From the NCBI GenBank assembly GCA_014084085.1, contig NPFB01000126.1:65425-116119 (forward strand): a stretch of DNA of 50,695 nt, in the 5' to 3' direction. The translations under genes were made by a program, and so were the position numbers. This DNA is from Hondaea fermentalgiana (lineage: Eukaryota > Sar > Bigyra > Thraustochytrida > Thraustochytriidae). Below, piece after piece: positions 17,847-27,095 of the stretch (within the stretch, counting starts at the first letter, position 1; each line of letters starts with the position of its first letter). Under the pieces are notes generated by a model that saw only the letters and a program-made list of their open reading frames with translations, was not told the origin of the DNA and searched no databases.

Positions 17847-20363
17847 GCGGAGGCGCGCGGGCACAAGGCTGCGCGCGCCCGCGTGCGAGCGCAGAGCGCC
17901 CGCGAGGAGGACGACCAGCAGGGCCTGGACCGGGACCAGCAGGGCCCGGGCCAGGAGGCAGGCAAGACCAGCACCGGCAGCACCGGCGGCACCGGCGGCA
18001 CCGGCGCGACCGCGGCCCTCGCGCCGGAGAGGGACCGGCAGGGCCTGGACCTGGAGGCAGGGAGGCCGCCGGCCGCCCAGCCGGCCGCGGCGCTCACCAC
18101 GCTCGAAACCTCGGGCGCGAAAACGAGAAAGTCGCTCGCGCCGCGCGGAGAAAAGCTCGAGTACAACTTCGACAGCAACTCGTTCTCGATTCGCAGCGCG
18201 GCGCAGACGCTCGACTTCCCAGATGAGGACGCTCTCGTGGTCGACCCTGTCCCTGACTTGAACGGGAGGCCCGCCCCCACCGTTGAGGCCTCGCCGCAGC
18301 GCGCGCATGCTCTCAGGCGAGAGTTCTCGTCGAGCTCGCTGTCTCCACCGCGCGAGGTCTTCGGCTTGGACGCTGACGGCCTCTGCTGCGAGGGAATTTG
18401 TCTCCTGCCGACCTCGTCGCACGCCCGACTCGCCAACGACGAAGACGCCAACAGCGACCCCGGCGCAGACACAGGCGCTGTCGCTATGAAATTCGAAAGC
18501 TCGGGGTCGGCCTGCTCTCGAATACGTGCGCGACTCAAAACCATCTGGGTCCAAGTCATCTTTGAGAGTTCGTGGCTCTTCCTCTGCATCCTCGGCATCG
18601 CCAGCGCAGTTCTGGCATGGTGCATCGACGAAGCTGTTGCGCTACTTGCACAGGGCCGTACCGAGCTCGCGAATACAGCGCAGAGTTCGGTCGTTTCGTA
18701 CCTTTTGTGGACATTGTTCACGACCATGCTGGCCGTATTTTCGGTGTTCACCACAGCCAAAATTAGTCCGCTCGCGGCCGGGTCGGGTATCCCGCAAATG
18801 CGCAGCATGCTAGGAGGCTTTTCCATTCCCGGGTATCTGAGTCTCGCAACGCTCACGAGCAAGGTGCTCGGGCTCCTTTTGGCCCTTGGCGGCGGCATGG
18901 TCATCGGCAAGGAGGGGCCCTTTGTGCACATCAGCTGTATCATTGCGAATCAGATGCTGCGAATTCCCATTTTCCAGGAAATTCGATCCAGCCCCGCATT
19001 AAAGAAGCAAATTCTCGCTGCGGCCTGCGCCGTCGGCGTCTCGTCGACATTTGGCGCCCCCATCGGCGGCGTGCTCTTCTCGATTGAGGTGACGTCCTCT
19101 CTCTATCAGACGAGCGAGTACTGGAAGGGCTTTTTCTGCGTCGTCTGCGGCGCTTTCGTCTTCACTGAGCTTTCAAACTTTGGCCAGTCGCGCAACAATG
19201 TTGCCTCCCTCTTTACGACAGACTTTGACCCTCTGCCGTACTCTTTTCTGGAGATCCCACTCTTTCTCATCTTGTCCGTGGCTTGCGGCTATCTTGGCGG
19301 ACTCTTTGTGATTTTCCAGAAAAATATTGCGGACATTCGCCATGATCCGCGAAGTTCTCGTGCTGTGCGAAACCCGTATTCCGCGGCCATTCTCATCGCT
19401 GTGCTTTCGTGCACGCTCAACTTTCCCCTCGGCGACTTTATGCAGTACAGTTTGCACAACGCCATTGATGATCTGCTCATCAATGACTCGATGCGGAATG
19501 CGCGCTACTCTCCTCATTGGGACGAACCTACCGTCTTTATCAACCTCCTGCTTTTTGCGACCATCAAGTTTATCCTCTCAGCGCTGACCATCAATCTCCC
19601 GATTCCCTGTGGCGTCTTCACACCACTCTTTGCTGTTGGTGCTGCAATTGGCCGCTTCTTTGGAGAACTCATTGTTGCGCTGGGTGCCGATGGCGTCGCC
19701 GCGGGTGGGTATGCGCTGATTGGGAGCAGCTCCTTTGTTGCTGCGGCAACGGGCTCTGTGAGCACAGCCGTCATTGTATTTGAGCTGACGAATCAACTCT
19801 CGTACATGCTTCCCGTGCTTTTAGCGGTCCTTATTGGCCAGGCGACCGGTCGCACCATTAGCGACTCCATCTACGAGTCGCTCGCAAAGTCCAAGAATTT
19901 GCCGAGCTTCCCGCATGTGCGCAGGCAAAAATCGTACTCGCTGCCCATCTCCAAGGTCATGCATTCCGACGCGGCCTGCATTCCTCGCGTCGTCACCAAG
20001 ACAGACGTTGAAGCAGCGTTGCTGCGGGCCTATAACCCCGCACTCGATCCGCTTTTTACCATTGCGGTGGTAGATACGCTCGAGGCTGGGTACTATATTG
20101 CATCCGTGACGTGGCGACAGCTCCATTACCTTTTACACAATCAATGGACCGAACGACCCGTGACGGAGCCTGTCGATCTCTTGGAGGTCTGCAATATTGA
20201 CAAGTCTACCATCAGCTTGCCTGCGATCACACCTTTGAATGACGCCATCAACCTCTTTGATGTCCACAAGAAGAAATCGTTCTTTGTTGTGCGTCGCGGA
20301 AAGGTGATTGGCAAGCTCAATCTCCGTGAAATTGCCAAACTTTGCGATGACGGCCGTCTCTAA
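17847..20363 (+). CDS. CLC-family voltage-gated chloride channel with CBS pair (5' end in gap)
   Basis: The frame is open from the gap edge; the longest apparent start (17883) is GTG, so the true N-terminus lies in the gap. About 210 disordered Gly/Thr/Arg-rich residues precede the first membrane helix. CLC signatures are present: GSGIP (Cl- binding Ser), GKEGPFVH with the gating Glu (codon 18912-18914), GVFTPLFAVGAAIGR, and SFVAAATGSVSTAVIVFELT. After the membrane part, two CBS-type segments follow (from about KVMHSDAACIPRVVTK to KKKSFFVVRRGKVIGKLNLR). In the helix-H motif FSIEVTSSLY, a Val occupies the position that is the proton-pathway Glu in CLC exchangers (codon 19089-19091). By the established family rule this predicts a passive anion channel rather than a Cl-/H+ antiporter. 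The Ser in GSGIP favours chloride over nitrate. The 3' end is convergent with the next gene. Confidence 0.95.
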   Translation, partial: AEARGHKAARARVRAQSAREEDDQQGLDRDQQGPGQEAGKTSTGSTGGTGGTGATAALAPERDRQGLDLEAGRPPAAQPAAALTTLETSGAKTRKSLAPRGEKLEYNFDSNSFSIRSAAQTLDFPDEDALVVDPVPDLNGRPAPTVEASPQRAHALRREFSSSSLSPPREVFGLDADGLCCEGICLLPTSSHARLANDEDANSDPGADTGAVAMKFESSGSACSRIRARLKTIWVQVIFESSWLFLCILGIASAVLAWCIDEAVALLAQGRTELANTAQSSVVSYLLWTLFTTMLAVFSVFTTAKISPLAAGSGIPQMRSMLGGFSIPGYLSLATLTSKVLGLLLALGGGMVIGKEGPFVHISCIIANQMLRIPIFQEIRSSPALKKQILAAACAVGVSSTFGAPIGGVLFSIEVTSSLYQTSEYWKGFFCVVCGAFVFTELSNFGQSRNNVASLFTTDFDPLPYSFLEIPLFLILSVACGYLGGLFVIFQKNIADIRHDPRSSRAVRNPYSAAILIAVLSCTLNFPLGDFMQYSLHNAIDDLLINDSMRNARYSPHWDEPTVFINLLLFATIKFILSALTINLPIPCGVFTPLFAVGAAIGRFFGELIVALGADGVAAGGYALIGSSSFVAAATGSVSTAVIVFELTNQLSYMLPVLLAVLIGQATGRTISDSIYESLAKSKNLPSFPHVRRQKSYSLPISKVMHSDAACIPRVVTKTDVEAALLRAYNPALDPLFTIAVVDTLEAGYYIASVTWRQLHYLLHNQWTERPVTEPVDLLEVCNIDKSTISLPAITPLNDAINLFDVHKKKSFFVVRRGKVIGKLNLREIAKLCDDGRL

Positions 20364-20762
20364 TAACAAGACAGAAGCGCGGCTTGACGAAACAAGCGCC
20401 TATTGTGAAGTTGCTGCAAAGGGGTTGCGTTGCGATACGCTGTCAGCAGAGTTTTGAATCTCTTTGGCAGCTGTCTCTACGATGGGCTTGTCACACAAAA
20501 ATCAATCCCTGACAATGCCGTAGAGTCGTTGTGTTCCTCTACTAGCTTCTTTGTTTGATTTTTTATGTAAAGAAAGAAAGAAAGAAAGAAAGAAAGAAAA
20601 GAGAAGAAGAGATGGAGAGAGCAAGGATGGCATCTCTACTCCACTTACTATCACTCCACTTTCCTTGAATTTGTTTGATCAAAAGTCTTGAGATAGGTAA
20701 TGTATAATCTCTTTTACTTATTACAGAAGAAGCGAGCAAAGCAAAGCAAGCAAGCAAGCAAG
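20364..20762. other. Convergent spacer with (GAAA)n
   Basis: This is the 3' region shared by the CLC gene and the leftward coiled-coil gene. It contains a GAAA microsatellite at 20570-20600 and a GCAAGCAAGCAA run ending next to the coiled-coil stop (about 20742-20762). No gene recognised. Confidence 0.5.
20570..20600. repeat. (GAAA)n microsatellite
   Basis: About seven to eight copies of GAAA in the convergent spacer. It is the complement type of the CTTT tract at 15011. Confidence 0.95.
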
Positions 20763-23288
20763 TCACCGTCGCGCATACCGCTCACTTGATGGAAGGATGC
20801 TCTCAATCGCAGGAAGGACGTCGCCTCCATTGCCGGAGCTAGCACCTCGCGGGGCAATTTCAATGTCAGGAAATTTGGCCTCCTTCTTTGATTTGGAGCC
20901 CGCCTTTGACGACACAATACCAGCATCCTCCTCTTCGCGAGATGTCTGCCCTTCTTTTTTGGCCTCTTCATCGTTGTCTTCACCAGACACATCACCATCA
21001 TCAGACTCATCATGAGACTTGACTTCGTCATCAGAGTCATCAGAATCGGCATCCTCGTTGTCTTCAGAATCGGGATTATTTCCTCCAGACATCTTGGTGC
21101 CACCCAGCATGCTCAGGTTGAGACTGGACCCATCCAGTGAGCCGACCTGAGAAAAGGCAAGTGCAAAGCTGGCACGAAGCTTGTTGGCTTCCTGCTGGAT
21201 GCGCTTTGTCTCCCGATTCGAGGTGGCTCGCGTCCAGTCCAGCTTAGTGCGCAGTTGCACATACTTTTCATCCATGAGTCGCAGCTGGTCCTCGAGGATC
21301 CGTGTCCCCTCTTTGAGCTCCTGCGTGACGCGATCTCGCGACTTGGCCTTTCTCTGTAGCGAAGCGTTCCGCTGCCGGAGCACGGTTGCCTCCTTTTTGT
21401 AGTTCTTCACCTCTGTGAGGGCAATGTTCTTCGCTGCGGCCTCATGTTTCAAGTGAATCATTACCTTCTCGATGTGCTTGGACAGTGCCTGAATTCGTTC
21501 GTTGGCCTTGTCCAGCTCGCCATTCGTCTTGCCGCGAAGGTCTTTCTCCAGTCGCAGCCTCCTCACCAAATCGTCTGTGCGCCGCTTCAAGGTATCCATA
21601 CTTTCAATGGCTGCCTGACCGGTTCGCTCAATGGACTCAATGCTGTCTATCTTGGCCGTCAGCCGCTTATTGTTCTGCCGTAATACCTGCAACTCGATCT
21701 GCAAGCGAGAAATCATATCTGAATTTGCCGATGCAGCCGCAGCAGCGCGCTCAGCGCGCCGGTCATCGTCTTTCATGTCTTCCTTGAGCCCGCGATCAGC
21801 CCCGTTCGGTGGAGCCGCACCGTCGCCATCCTGCACGTAAAACTGAGAACCGCCCATCTCGTCGCTCTCGTCGTCACCTCCGCTGCTCTGGCCGAGATGC
21901 GAATGCTGCGCACGCGAAAGGCGGATGAGATCTTGCACGCTCACGTTCGCAAAGCGATCTACCTCGACGCCCTCACCTGCAATTTCCTGCAGCAAAAGCG
22001 TGCGAATGGCGGTCAACTCGTCGCGAGACTTGTCTTCGCGAGAGGTCAGCTTTTCCAGCTTTTCGTACAGCTGATAGCTCTTTTCGCCTTGCGTGACGAG
22101 CTCTTGGAGCTTTTCCTCGAGCTTCGTCTGAAGATTCGTGACCTCCTTTTCTCGGTCCTCGAGCTTGGCTCGCAGCACGGCCACTTCGGTCCGGAGGCCG
22201 CGTGCCTCGTCGCTCGTGTCGACCTTGAGCTTGGATCGTTTGGGAGACATGACCTCTGCAAGAGTAGGCAGCGATTTCGACTCGAGAACAGGTGGTGACG
22301 AAGGCAATTTGGACTCGCGTAGCTGTGGTTGGTCTTGCGGCAAGGGTGGCGGCGGCGACGGCGAGCCCGGAATCAAGGAAGGCGGCGGCGGCGAAGGCAC
22401 AGGGGATCGCGCCGGCGGCGAAATCATCGCTGGCTCGGTGACGCTCGAAATGAGGCGCGAGTCCACAGGTGGAGCACTCTGTGGGCTCGTCGGAGCGCCG
22501 CGCTCACCCCGCGAGGATGACCGCTTTCGTCCGGATCGCGAGATTCGGCGTGTCGTCTTTCGAGAGGGTCGCCGCGTCGACGACAAGGATCTGCGGCGTG
22601 AAGGCGACGCAGGAGATCCTGCCTCGAGCAAACCCGATGGAGACGAGTCCAAGTCGTCTCGCAGCGGCGAACTCACCGACTTGGCGCGCCTGCCACGGGA
22701 GGTCGTCTCAGACATTCGCTGGCCCTTGGCAGCATTCGCCTCTGCAAGTCCGGACCTTTTCAATGCAGCCTCGGTGGCAGCCTTGACTGCCTTTTCCTTT
22801 TCTTCCGCGGCTTTCTTGGCCGCTTTTTCGAGCTCCAAAACACGGTCTTTCGAGAAGGCAAGTTCCTGCTGCAAATCGACGAGCGATTGCTCAAGCCCTC
22901 CGCGTGCTGCCTCTGTCGCCTCGAATTCTTGCAGTTGCGCCTTGAGGCTGTCCAGCTCCTGCGCCATAGCCTCTTGAGAGCTTGCACGTTCTGCCTCTGC
23001 ATTTCCCATGCTTGTGAATCTCTCATCCCAGGCCTTTGCGTCCGCTTCGTACTGCGCGCGGATGTTGTTGTACTCTGCTTCCCATTGATCTGCGCGGGCA
23101 TTTTCCTTGCTCGTTGCTGCCAGGAGATCAGAAGCGGCAGCTTCTTTTACGGAGAGCAGATCACTTTCTGCGCGTTTTGCGCGCTCCGTTGCCTCGTTGG
23201 CGCGCGCATTTGCCTCTTGCGCCTCCTTTTCAGCCTTGGCCAGCGCGTCCTCCAGCTCGCGCACACGCTTTTTCCCTCCTGAGAACAT
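20763..23288 (-). CDS. Coiled-coil protein with Pro-rich centre and acidic C-terminus
   Basis: This 841-residue protein starts at ATG 23288. Residues about 5-195 are heptad-rich coiled coil (KRVRELEDALAKAEKEAQEA). Residues about 195-350 are disordered, with an Arg/Ser-rich stretch (TRRPSRKTTRRISRSGRKR) and a Pro-rich stretch (PVPSPPPPSLIPGSPSPPPP) that could bind SH3 or profilin-type partners. Residues about 360-730 are a second long coiled coil (EVAVLRAKLEDREKEVTNLQ). Residues about 745-800 are very acidic (DSEDNEDADSDDSDDE). No catalytic motif is seen. The length and layout suggest a cytoskeletal or centrosomal scaffold, but the family is not recognised. The gene is divergent from the Tubby-like gene. 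Confidence 0.8.
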   Translation of the reverse strand: MFSGGKKRVRELEDALAKAEKEAQEANARANEATERAKRAESDLLSVKEAAASDLLAATSKENARADQWEAEYNNIRAQYEADAKAWDERFTSMGNAEAERASSQEAMAQELDSLKAQLQEFEATEAARGGLEQSLVDLQQELAFSKDRVLELEKAAKKAAEEKEKAVKAATEAALKRSGLAEANAAKGQRMSETTSRGRRAKSVSSPLRDDLDSSPSGLLEAGSPASPSRRRSLSSTRRPSRKTTRRISRSGRKRSSSRGERGAPTSPQSAPPVDSRLISSVTEPAMISPPARSPVPSPPPPSLIPGSPSPPPPLPQDQPQLRESKLPSSPPVLESKSLPTLAEVMSPKRSKLKVDTSDEARGLRTEVAVLRAKLEDREKEVTNLQTKLEEKLQELVTQGEKSYQLYEKLEKLTSREDKSRDELTAIRTLLLQEIAGEGVEVDRFANVSVQDLIRLSRAQHSHLGQSSGGDDESDEMGGSQFYVQDGDGAAPPNGADRGLKEDMKDDDRRAERAAAAASANSDMISRLQIELQVLRQNNKRLTAKIDSIESIERTGQAAIESMDTLKRRTDDLVRRLRLEKDLRGKTNGELDKANERIQALSKHIEKVMIHLKHEAAAKNIALTEVKNYKKEATVLRQRNASLQRKAKSRDRVTQELKEGTRILEDQLRLMDEKYVQLRTKLDWTRATSNRETKRIQQEANKLRASFALAFSQVGSLDGSSLNLSMLGGTKMSGGNNPDSEDNEDADSDDSDDEVKSHDESDDGDVSGEDNDEEAKKEGQTSREEEDAGIVSSKAGSKSKKEAKFPDIEIAPRGASSGNGGDVLPAIESILPSSERYARR

Positions 23289-24771
23289 GACGATATTGCG
23301 CTCGTTTGCCTCGAGCTTGATGTATGTGACGTTTGCCTTGGCCGCCCGCGACCCGTCTGCCGCGCTTCGACGCGCTCGCCTCGCGTCGGCGTGCGACCGT
23401 GAAACCGGCCTTGCAGTTTGTTCAAATTTACAGCTTGCTCCTCGTCACGGTCCTCCAGCAGCAGAGAAGTGAATGTACTTCATTCACAAGCAAATCTCTT
23501 GCTTGCTTACTTGCTTGCTTGCCTACTTGCTTGCCGCAAATGCCAAAACGGGGCGAAAGTCTCACTACGCGCTTCGCGTGTTAGTCGATCGCTCTGGAAA
23601 GCTAGAATCCTTGCTCAAACGAAAGTCACAGGCTCTCTCCTCTCATGCATGCAACCAGCCAATCAATCGAACAATCAGATCAATCAATCGAGCAATTCTT
23701 TCTTTCTCGCCGATTGTCCATTTATTCTGAGACACCCATCAATTTCTATCGCCGCGCGCGCCTCGCTCGACAACGTGCGCCTGTTGAAACGAATGCACGT
23801 GGCGCACACCTCCTTCCTTGCTTGCTCACTTTGTTTTTGCCTATGAAGAGAGGACAGACGAACCTCGTCGCAACCCATTTTCCGGTGAACGGATATATTG
23901 GCTGACTTCGGGTCTTGCGACCAACACGACGCACCGCGCCGGTATTCTGTCGTCCACCTTCCTGTGAGATAACCTCATGCGTCTCCCGGAGGAAAACTTA
24001 TTTACAAGATCACGCGCTCGAGCCGCATAATAACTCGAAAACTTGGCCATTCCCGCGGTCGGATTGTCATGCAAGCCGAGCGAGTTTGAGTCAGCGCTCT
24101 TGTCAACGGCTCCGTAGCCGTTGGTGCTACCAGCTATCTATGCCTATCACTAGTAGTGAGATATGAAAAACAATAAGAAAAAAAAACAGTGAATGCCCCA
24201 AGATTCTGAGCGAAACTTGCATTTATTGCCTTGGACAAGCGGATTCATCATAGTAACTGCGAGAAGAGTAGTCATGCCTGGTCTTTCGAGGTCTGAAGCG
24301 CCGGCCCGGCCGGTTACTACCTCACCTTCCCGCGTAGCAATGCAATTAGTGGAGATGCAGCAGCGTGCGATACAAAGAAAGGACAAAGTATTGATAATAA
24401 TCTACGGTCCGTCTAGGAGAGCGTAAAAGTGACCGCTGGAAGGCAGGCAAACCCGCTTGGTTGACGCTGTCAACTGGCTAGTTTTGTGCGCTGAGCTCGC
24501 GCGGGTGGGCGGCACAACATTGCATCGCCAGCGAGCGGATTGCAGAACCCCGACGTTCGTCCTCGCGATCATCACGTCGAGCACTACTTCCGCCGAGGCG
24601 TACGCACGTCTTAGCTACTTTAAGACTTGACTTACTTCGGCACCGAGGCGCGCGCATTGAGTTGCAGCAAGCAGACTTGGTCCTCTTTCGCAGAGTTGTA
24701 GACTGTGCGATCAATCTGAAAGAAAAAAAAACACAGGACTCCTCGAGGCGAATCGCCAAGTCGCCAAAATC
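23289..24771. promoter_or_regulatory. Divergent promoter region (coiled-coil / Tubby genes)
   Basis: This 1.5-kb interval separates two divergent starts. It contains TTGCTTGCTTACTTGC repeats (about 23499-23535) and a cluster of AATCAATC elements at 23651-23695 (CCAAT-like on either strand). AT-rich patches occur near 24160-24190 and 24720-24730. Frames on both strands here are short and unconvincing. No tRNA or snRNA was recognised. Confidence 0.4.
23651..23695. repeat. Interspersed AATCAATC cluster
   Basis: Four to five imperfect AATC/CAATCAATC units occur within 45 bp. They resemble the block at 39471-39510. They could be CCAAT-type protein-binding sites or simple-sequence DNA. Confidence 0.6.
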
Positions 24772-26802
24772 ATGTATCAGAACATGCACAGTGAGTCGAA
24801 GGACGACGACATTTACCTTGATGAAGCGTCCACACCCGGCAGCCTTGGCAGTGCCGGCGGCCTGAATTCTGCCTCGAACCGGCAGCGTGCCCTTGAGGAA
24901 CAAAAGAAGCGACTCATGCGAAAGCAGCAAATGCGCCGTGGATCTGCAGGCGCCGTGCAAGCCAACCGTGCCTTCACGGGTGCAGCCAAGAAGATCCCGA
25001 TTTCCAAGACAGGGTCCTCGTTTCGAAACTTTTCCGCGCCCAAGGCCATCGACCCTCTGGAAGGCGAGGAAGACGACGACGAGGGCATCACCGGTCTCCG
25101 AAAGACCGGATATGCCGACAGCTTCCGTGGCTCGAGCCGCAACGCGAGCGGCTCGTACGGCGGCGTATACGAGGCGCTGCACCAGCCGCTGCACCAAACG
25201 TCGTCGGTCTCCAGCGAAACCTACGAGGACGCCCGCGTGGCTAACGTCAAGACCACATCGCGCCCTTCCGACAACCAGAACGACCTCGACGGTCGTCGAC
25301 GGGCAGAAGGCGAGAGCAAGTTTGCGGACAAGAACAGGCGAGACGCCGCAGAAGCAAAGTCTCAAGAGCCAGTCCGCGAATCTTTTGCTGCGGAGGACCG
25401 CACTCCTGCAATTGCCGAGGACTTTGAAGAGGCTCCTGTGCGTCGTAAGAGCTCGAGTAAATCGCGCTCGCAACGCAAGAAGGAGTCCAGCAAGACCAGC
25501 AGCAGCTCGGGCAATAGCAGCAGCAGCGGCACGGGCAGCAAGTCGAGGTCGAGCACTTCCAAGTCTCGCTCCTCGAGCCGTCGCAAAAACTATAACTCCG
25601 ACGACGCTGTTGAGGAGGAGGAAAGCGCAGACCTCTCTCCCGAGGCCGAGCTCAGTCAGAACGAGTCGCGCCGCAAAGATGCAGACTCGGTCACTTCGTC
25701 GACTTCCCGTCGCCAGCAGCGCGCAGCTCTGGCCCACAAGCAAGAGGTTGCGTCCTCAGCGTCTGAAGACGAAGATGCCGCAGAGATGATTGTCCCGCGT
25801 CCGCCGAAGAAGTCGTCGCGTGTCAAGAAATCGGCTGAAAAAACCCGCAAATCGCGCAAGGATATTGAGAGCAAGTCAGGAGACCGCGCGAGTGCTGCAA
25901 AGGACGTCGACGAGGTCGAAAACGACTCGGATATCGAGCGCAAGGAGTCCGAGGACCACTTTGACGAGGTTCCTCGGAATGGATTGCACACCAAGACCTT
26001 GTCTGAGGCGCCGCAGATCGACCTTACTGATATGCGCGCCTTCCTCATGAACCCTGTGCCTCGGGCCTACGGAACTCTCCAATGCTATATCGAGCGCAAC
26101 AAGAGCGGCGCCAACAAGTTGTACCCCGAGTTTCAGGTTTTCCTCAAGGACGGCGACCGTTTTCTGATGAGCGGCAAGAAGCGTTCCAAGAACCGGACAA
26201 CGAACTACGTTGTCACAATGGACCCTAGAGATTACAACCGGGAATCCCCCAATTGCCTTGGCAAGCTCCGCTCCAACTTTATTGGCACCGAGTTCCAGAT
26301 CTTCGACAAGGGTGTGAACCCAAAGAACGCTGACCCAGATTCATTGCACGTCGGCACGACTCCCGTCCGTGAGGAGCTGGGCGCTATTCTGTACAACTCA
26401 AACGTGCTCGGATCGCGAGGTCCTCGCAAGATGAAGGTTGCCGTCCCCGTCGTCGACGAGAAAACGAACAAGCGCAAGACGATGCGCTCGTCCAAGAAGG
26501 GCGATGAGCTCCTGGGCCGCTTCAAGGACCGCGACATGGGGGATCTTGTTGAACTCATCAACAAGCCACCGCGCTGGAATGACCACGTTGGCGCCTACGT
26601 GCTCAACTTCAATGGCCGCGTCACCATGGCGAGTGTCAAGAACTTTCAGCTCATCACTGCGGAGAACGAGGACGAGGTCATTCTCACCTTTGGCCGTTGC
26701 GGTACCAACCTCTTCTCCATGGACGTCGCTTGGCCGCTCAGCCCCTTTCAGGCCTTTTGCATCGCCATGTCTTCGGCAAGCAGCAAGCTTGCTTGCGAGT
26801 AG
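24772..26802 (+). CDS. Tubby-like protein (TULP)
   Basis: This 676-residue protein starts at ATG 24772. Residues about 36-66 (NRQRALEEQKKRLMRKQ... ending VQANR) resemble the N-terminal helix of animal TUB/TULP3 that binds the IFT-A complex. Residues about 70-410 are disordered, Ser/Arg/Glu-rich. Residues about 416-676 are a complete tubby domain: MNPVPRAYGTLQCYIER; the phosphoinositide-binding basic cluster KKRSKNRTTNY and GKLRSN; FNGRVTMASVKNFQLI; and the diagnostic end FQAFCIAMSSASSKLACE. Tubby proteins bind PI(4,5)P2 and carry membrane proteins into cilia. Cargo delivery to the flagellum is the likely role here. No intron is needed. A same-strand gene follows 293 bases downstream. Confidence 0.96.
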   Translation: MYQNMHSESKDDDIYLDEASTPGSLGSAGGLNSASNRQRALEEQKKRLMRKQQMRRGSAGAVQANRAFTGAAKKIPISKTGSSFRNFSAPKAIDPLEGEEDDDEGITGLRKTGYADSFRGSSRNASGSYGGVYEALHQPLHQTSSVSSETYEDARVANVKTTSRPSDNQNDLDGRRRAEGESKFADKNRRDAAEAKSQEPVRESFAAEDRTPAIAEDFEEAPVRRKSSSKSRSQRKKESSKTSSSSGNSSSSGTGSKSRSSTSKSRSSSRRKNYNSDDAVEEEESADLSPEAELSQNESRRKDADSVTSSTSRRQQRAALAHKQEVASSASEDEDAAEMIVPRPPKKSSRVKKSAEKTRKSRKDIESKSGDRASAAKDVDEVENDSDIERKESEDHFDEVPRNGLHTKTLSEAPQIDLTDMRAFLMNPVPRAYGTLQCYIERNKSGANKLYPEFQVFLKDGDRFLMSGKKRSKNRTTNYVVTMDPRDYNRESPNCLGKLRSNFIGTEFQIFDKGVNPKNADPDSLHVGTTPVREELGAILYNSNVLGSRGPRKMKVAVPVVDEKTNKRKTMRSSKKGDELLGRFKDRDMGDLVELINKPPRWNDHVGAYVLNFNGRVTMASVKNFQLITAENEDEVILTFGRCGTNLFSMDVAWPLSPFQAFCIAMSSASSKLACE

Positions 26803-27095
26803 GCTAATTTTAAGCTCAACTTTTTGACAAACAAAGGCATAAGTCACCAATTGGTGAGTTTTGCTGGGAGGATTGATCTCTTCGTGCACCAGTGGGGTGG
26901 CCGGGCGGCCGGTCGGGCCTACCCATTGGATACAGAGTACTCTAGTAGTAATGATAGCACAAGTAATGGAAACGAAAGATGAATGAAAACAGTGAACGCG
27001 AACTATTCCAGCCAGCTAAACACAAACAAGCACGCGCGGGACCCCCGCCTCCAGGTCACGCAGTGTCTTGCCTCGGGTCGATCGCACTCGCTGGC

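Noticed and set aside
17372..18943. Long minus-strand frame spanning the N gap
   Set aside because: It includes undetermined bases and antisense CLC sequence; the divergent YbaK-EMAPII and CLC models explain the region.
23655..23695. CRISPR-like or tandem array at the AATCAATC clusters
   Set aside because: Units are 4-8 bp simple sequence with no spacers; this is eukaryotic intergenic DNA.
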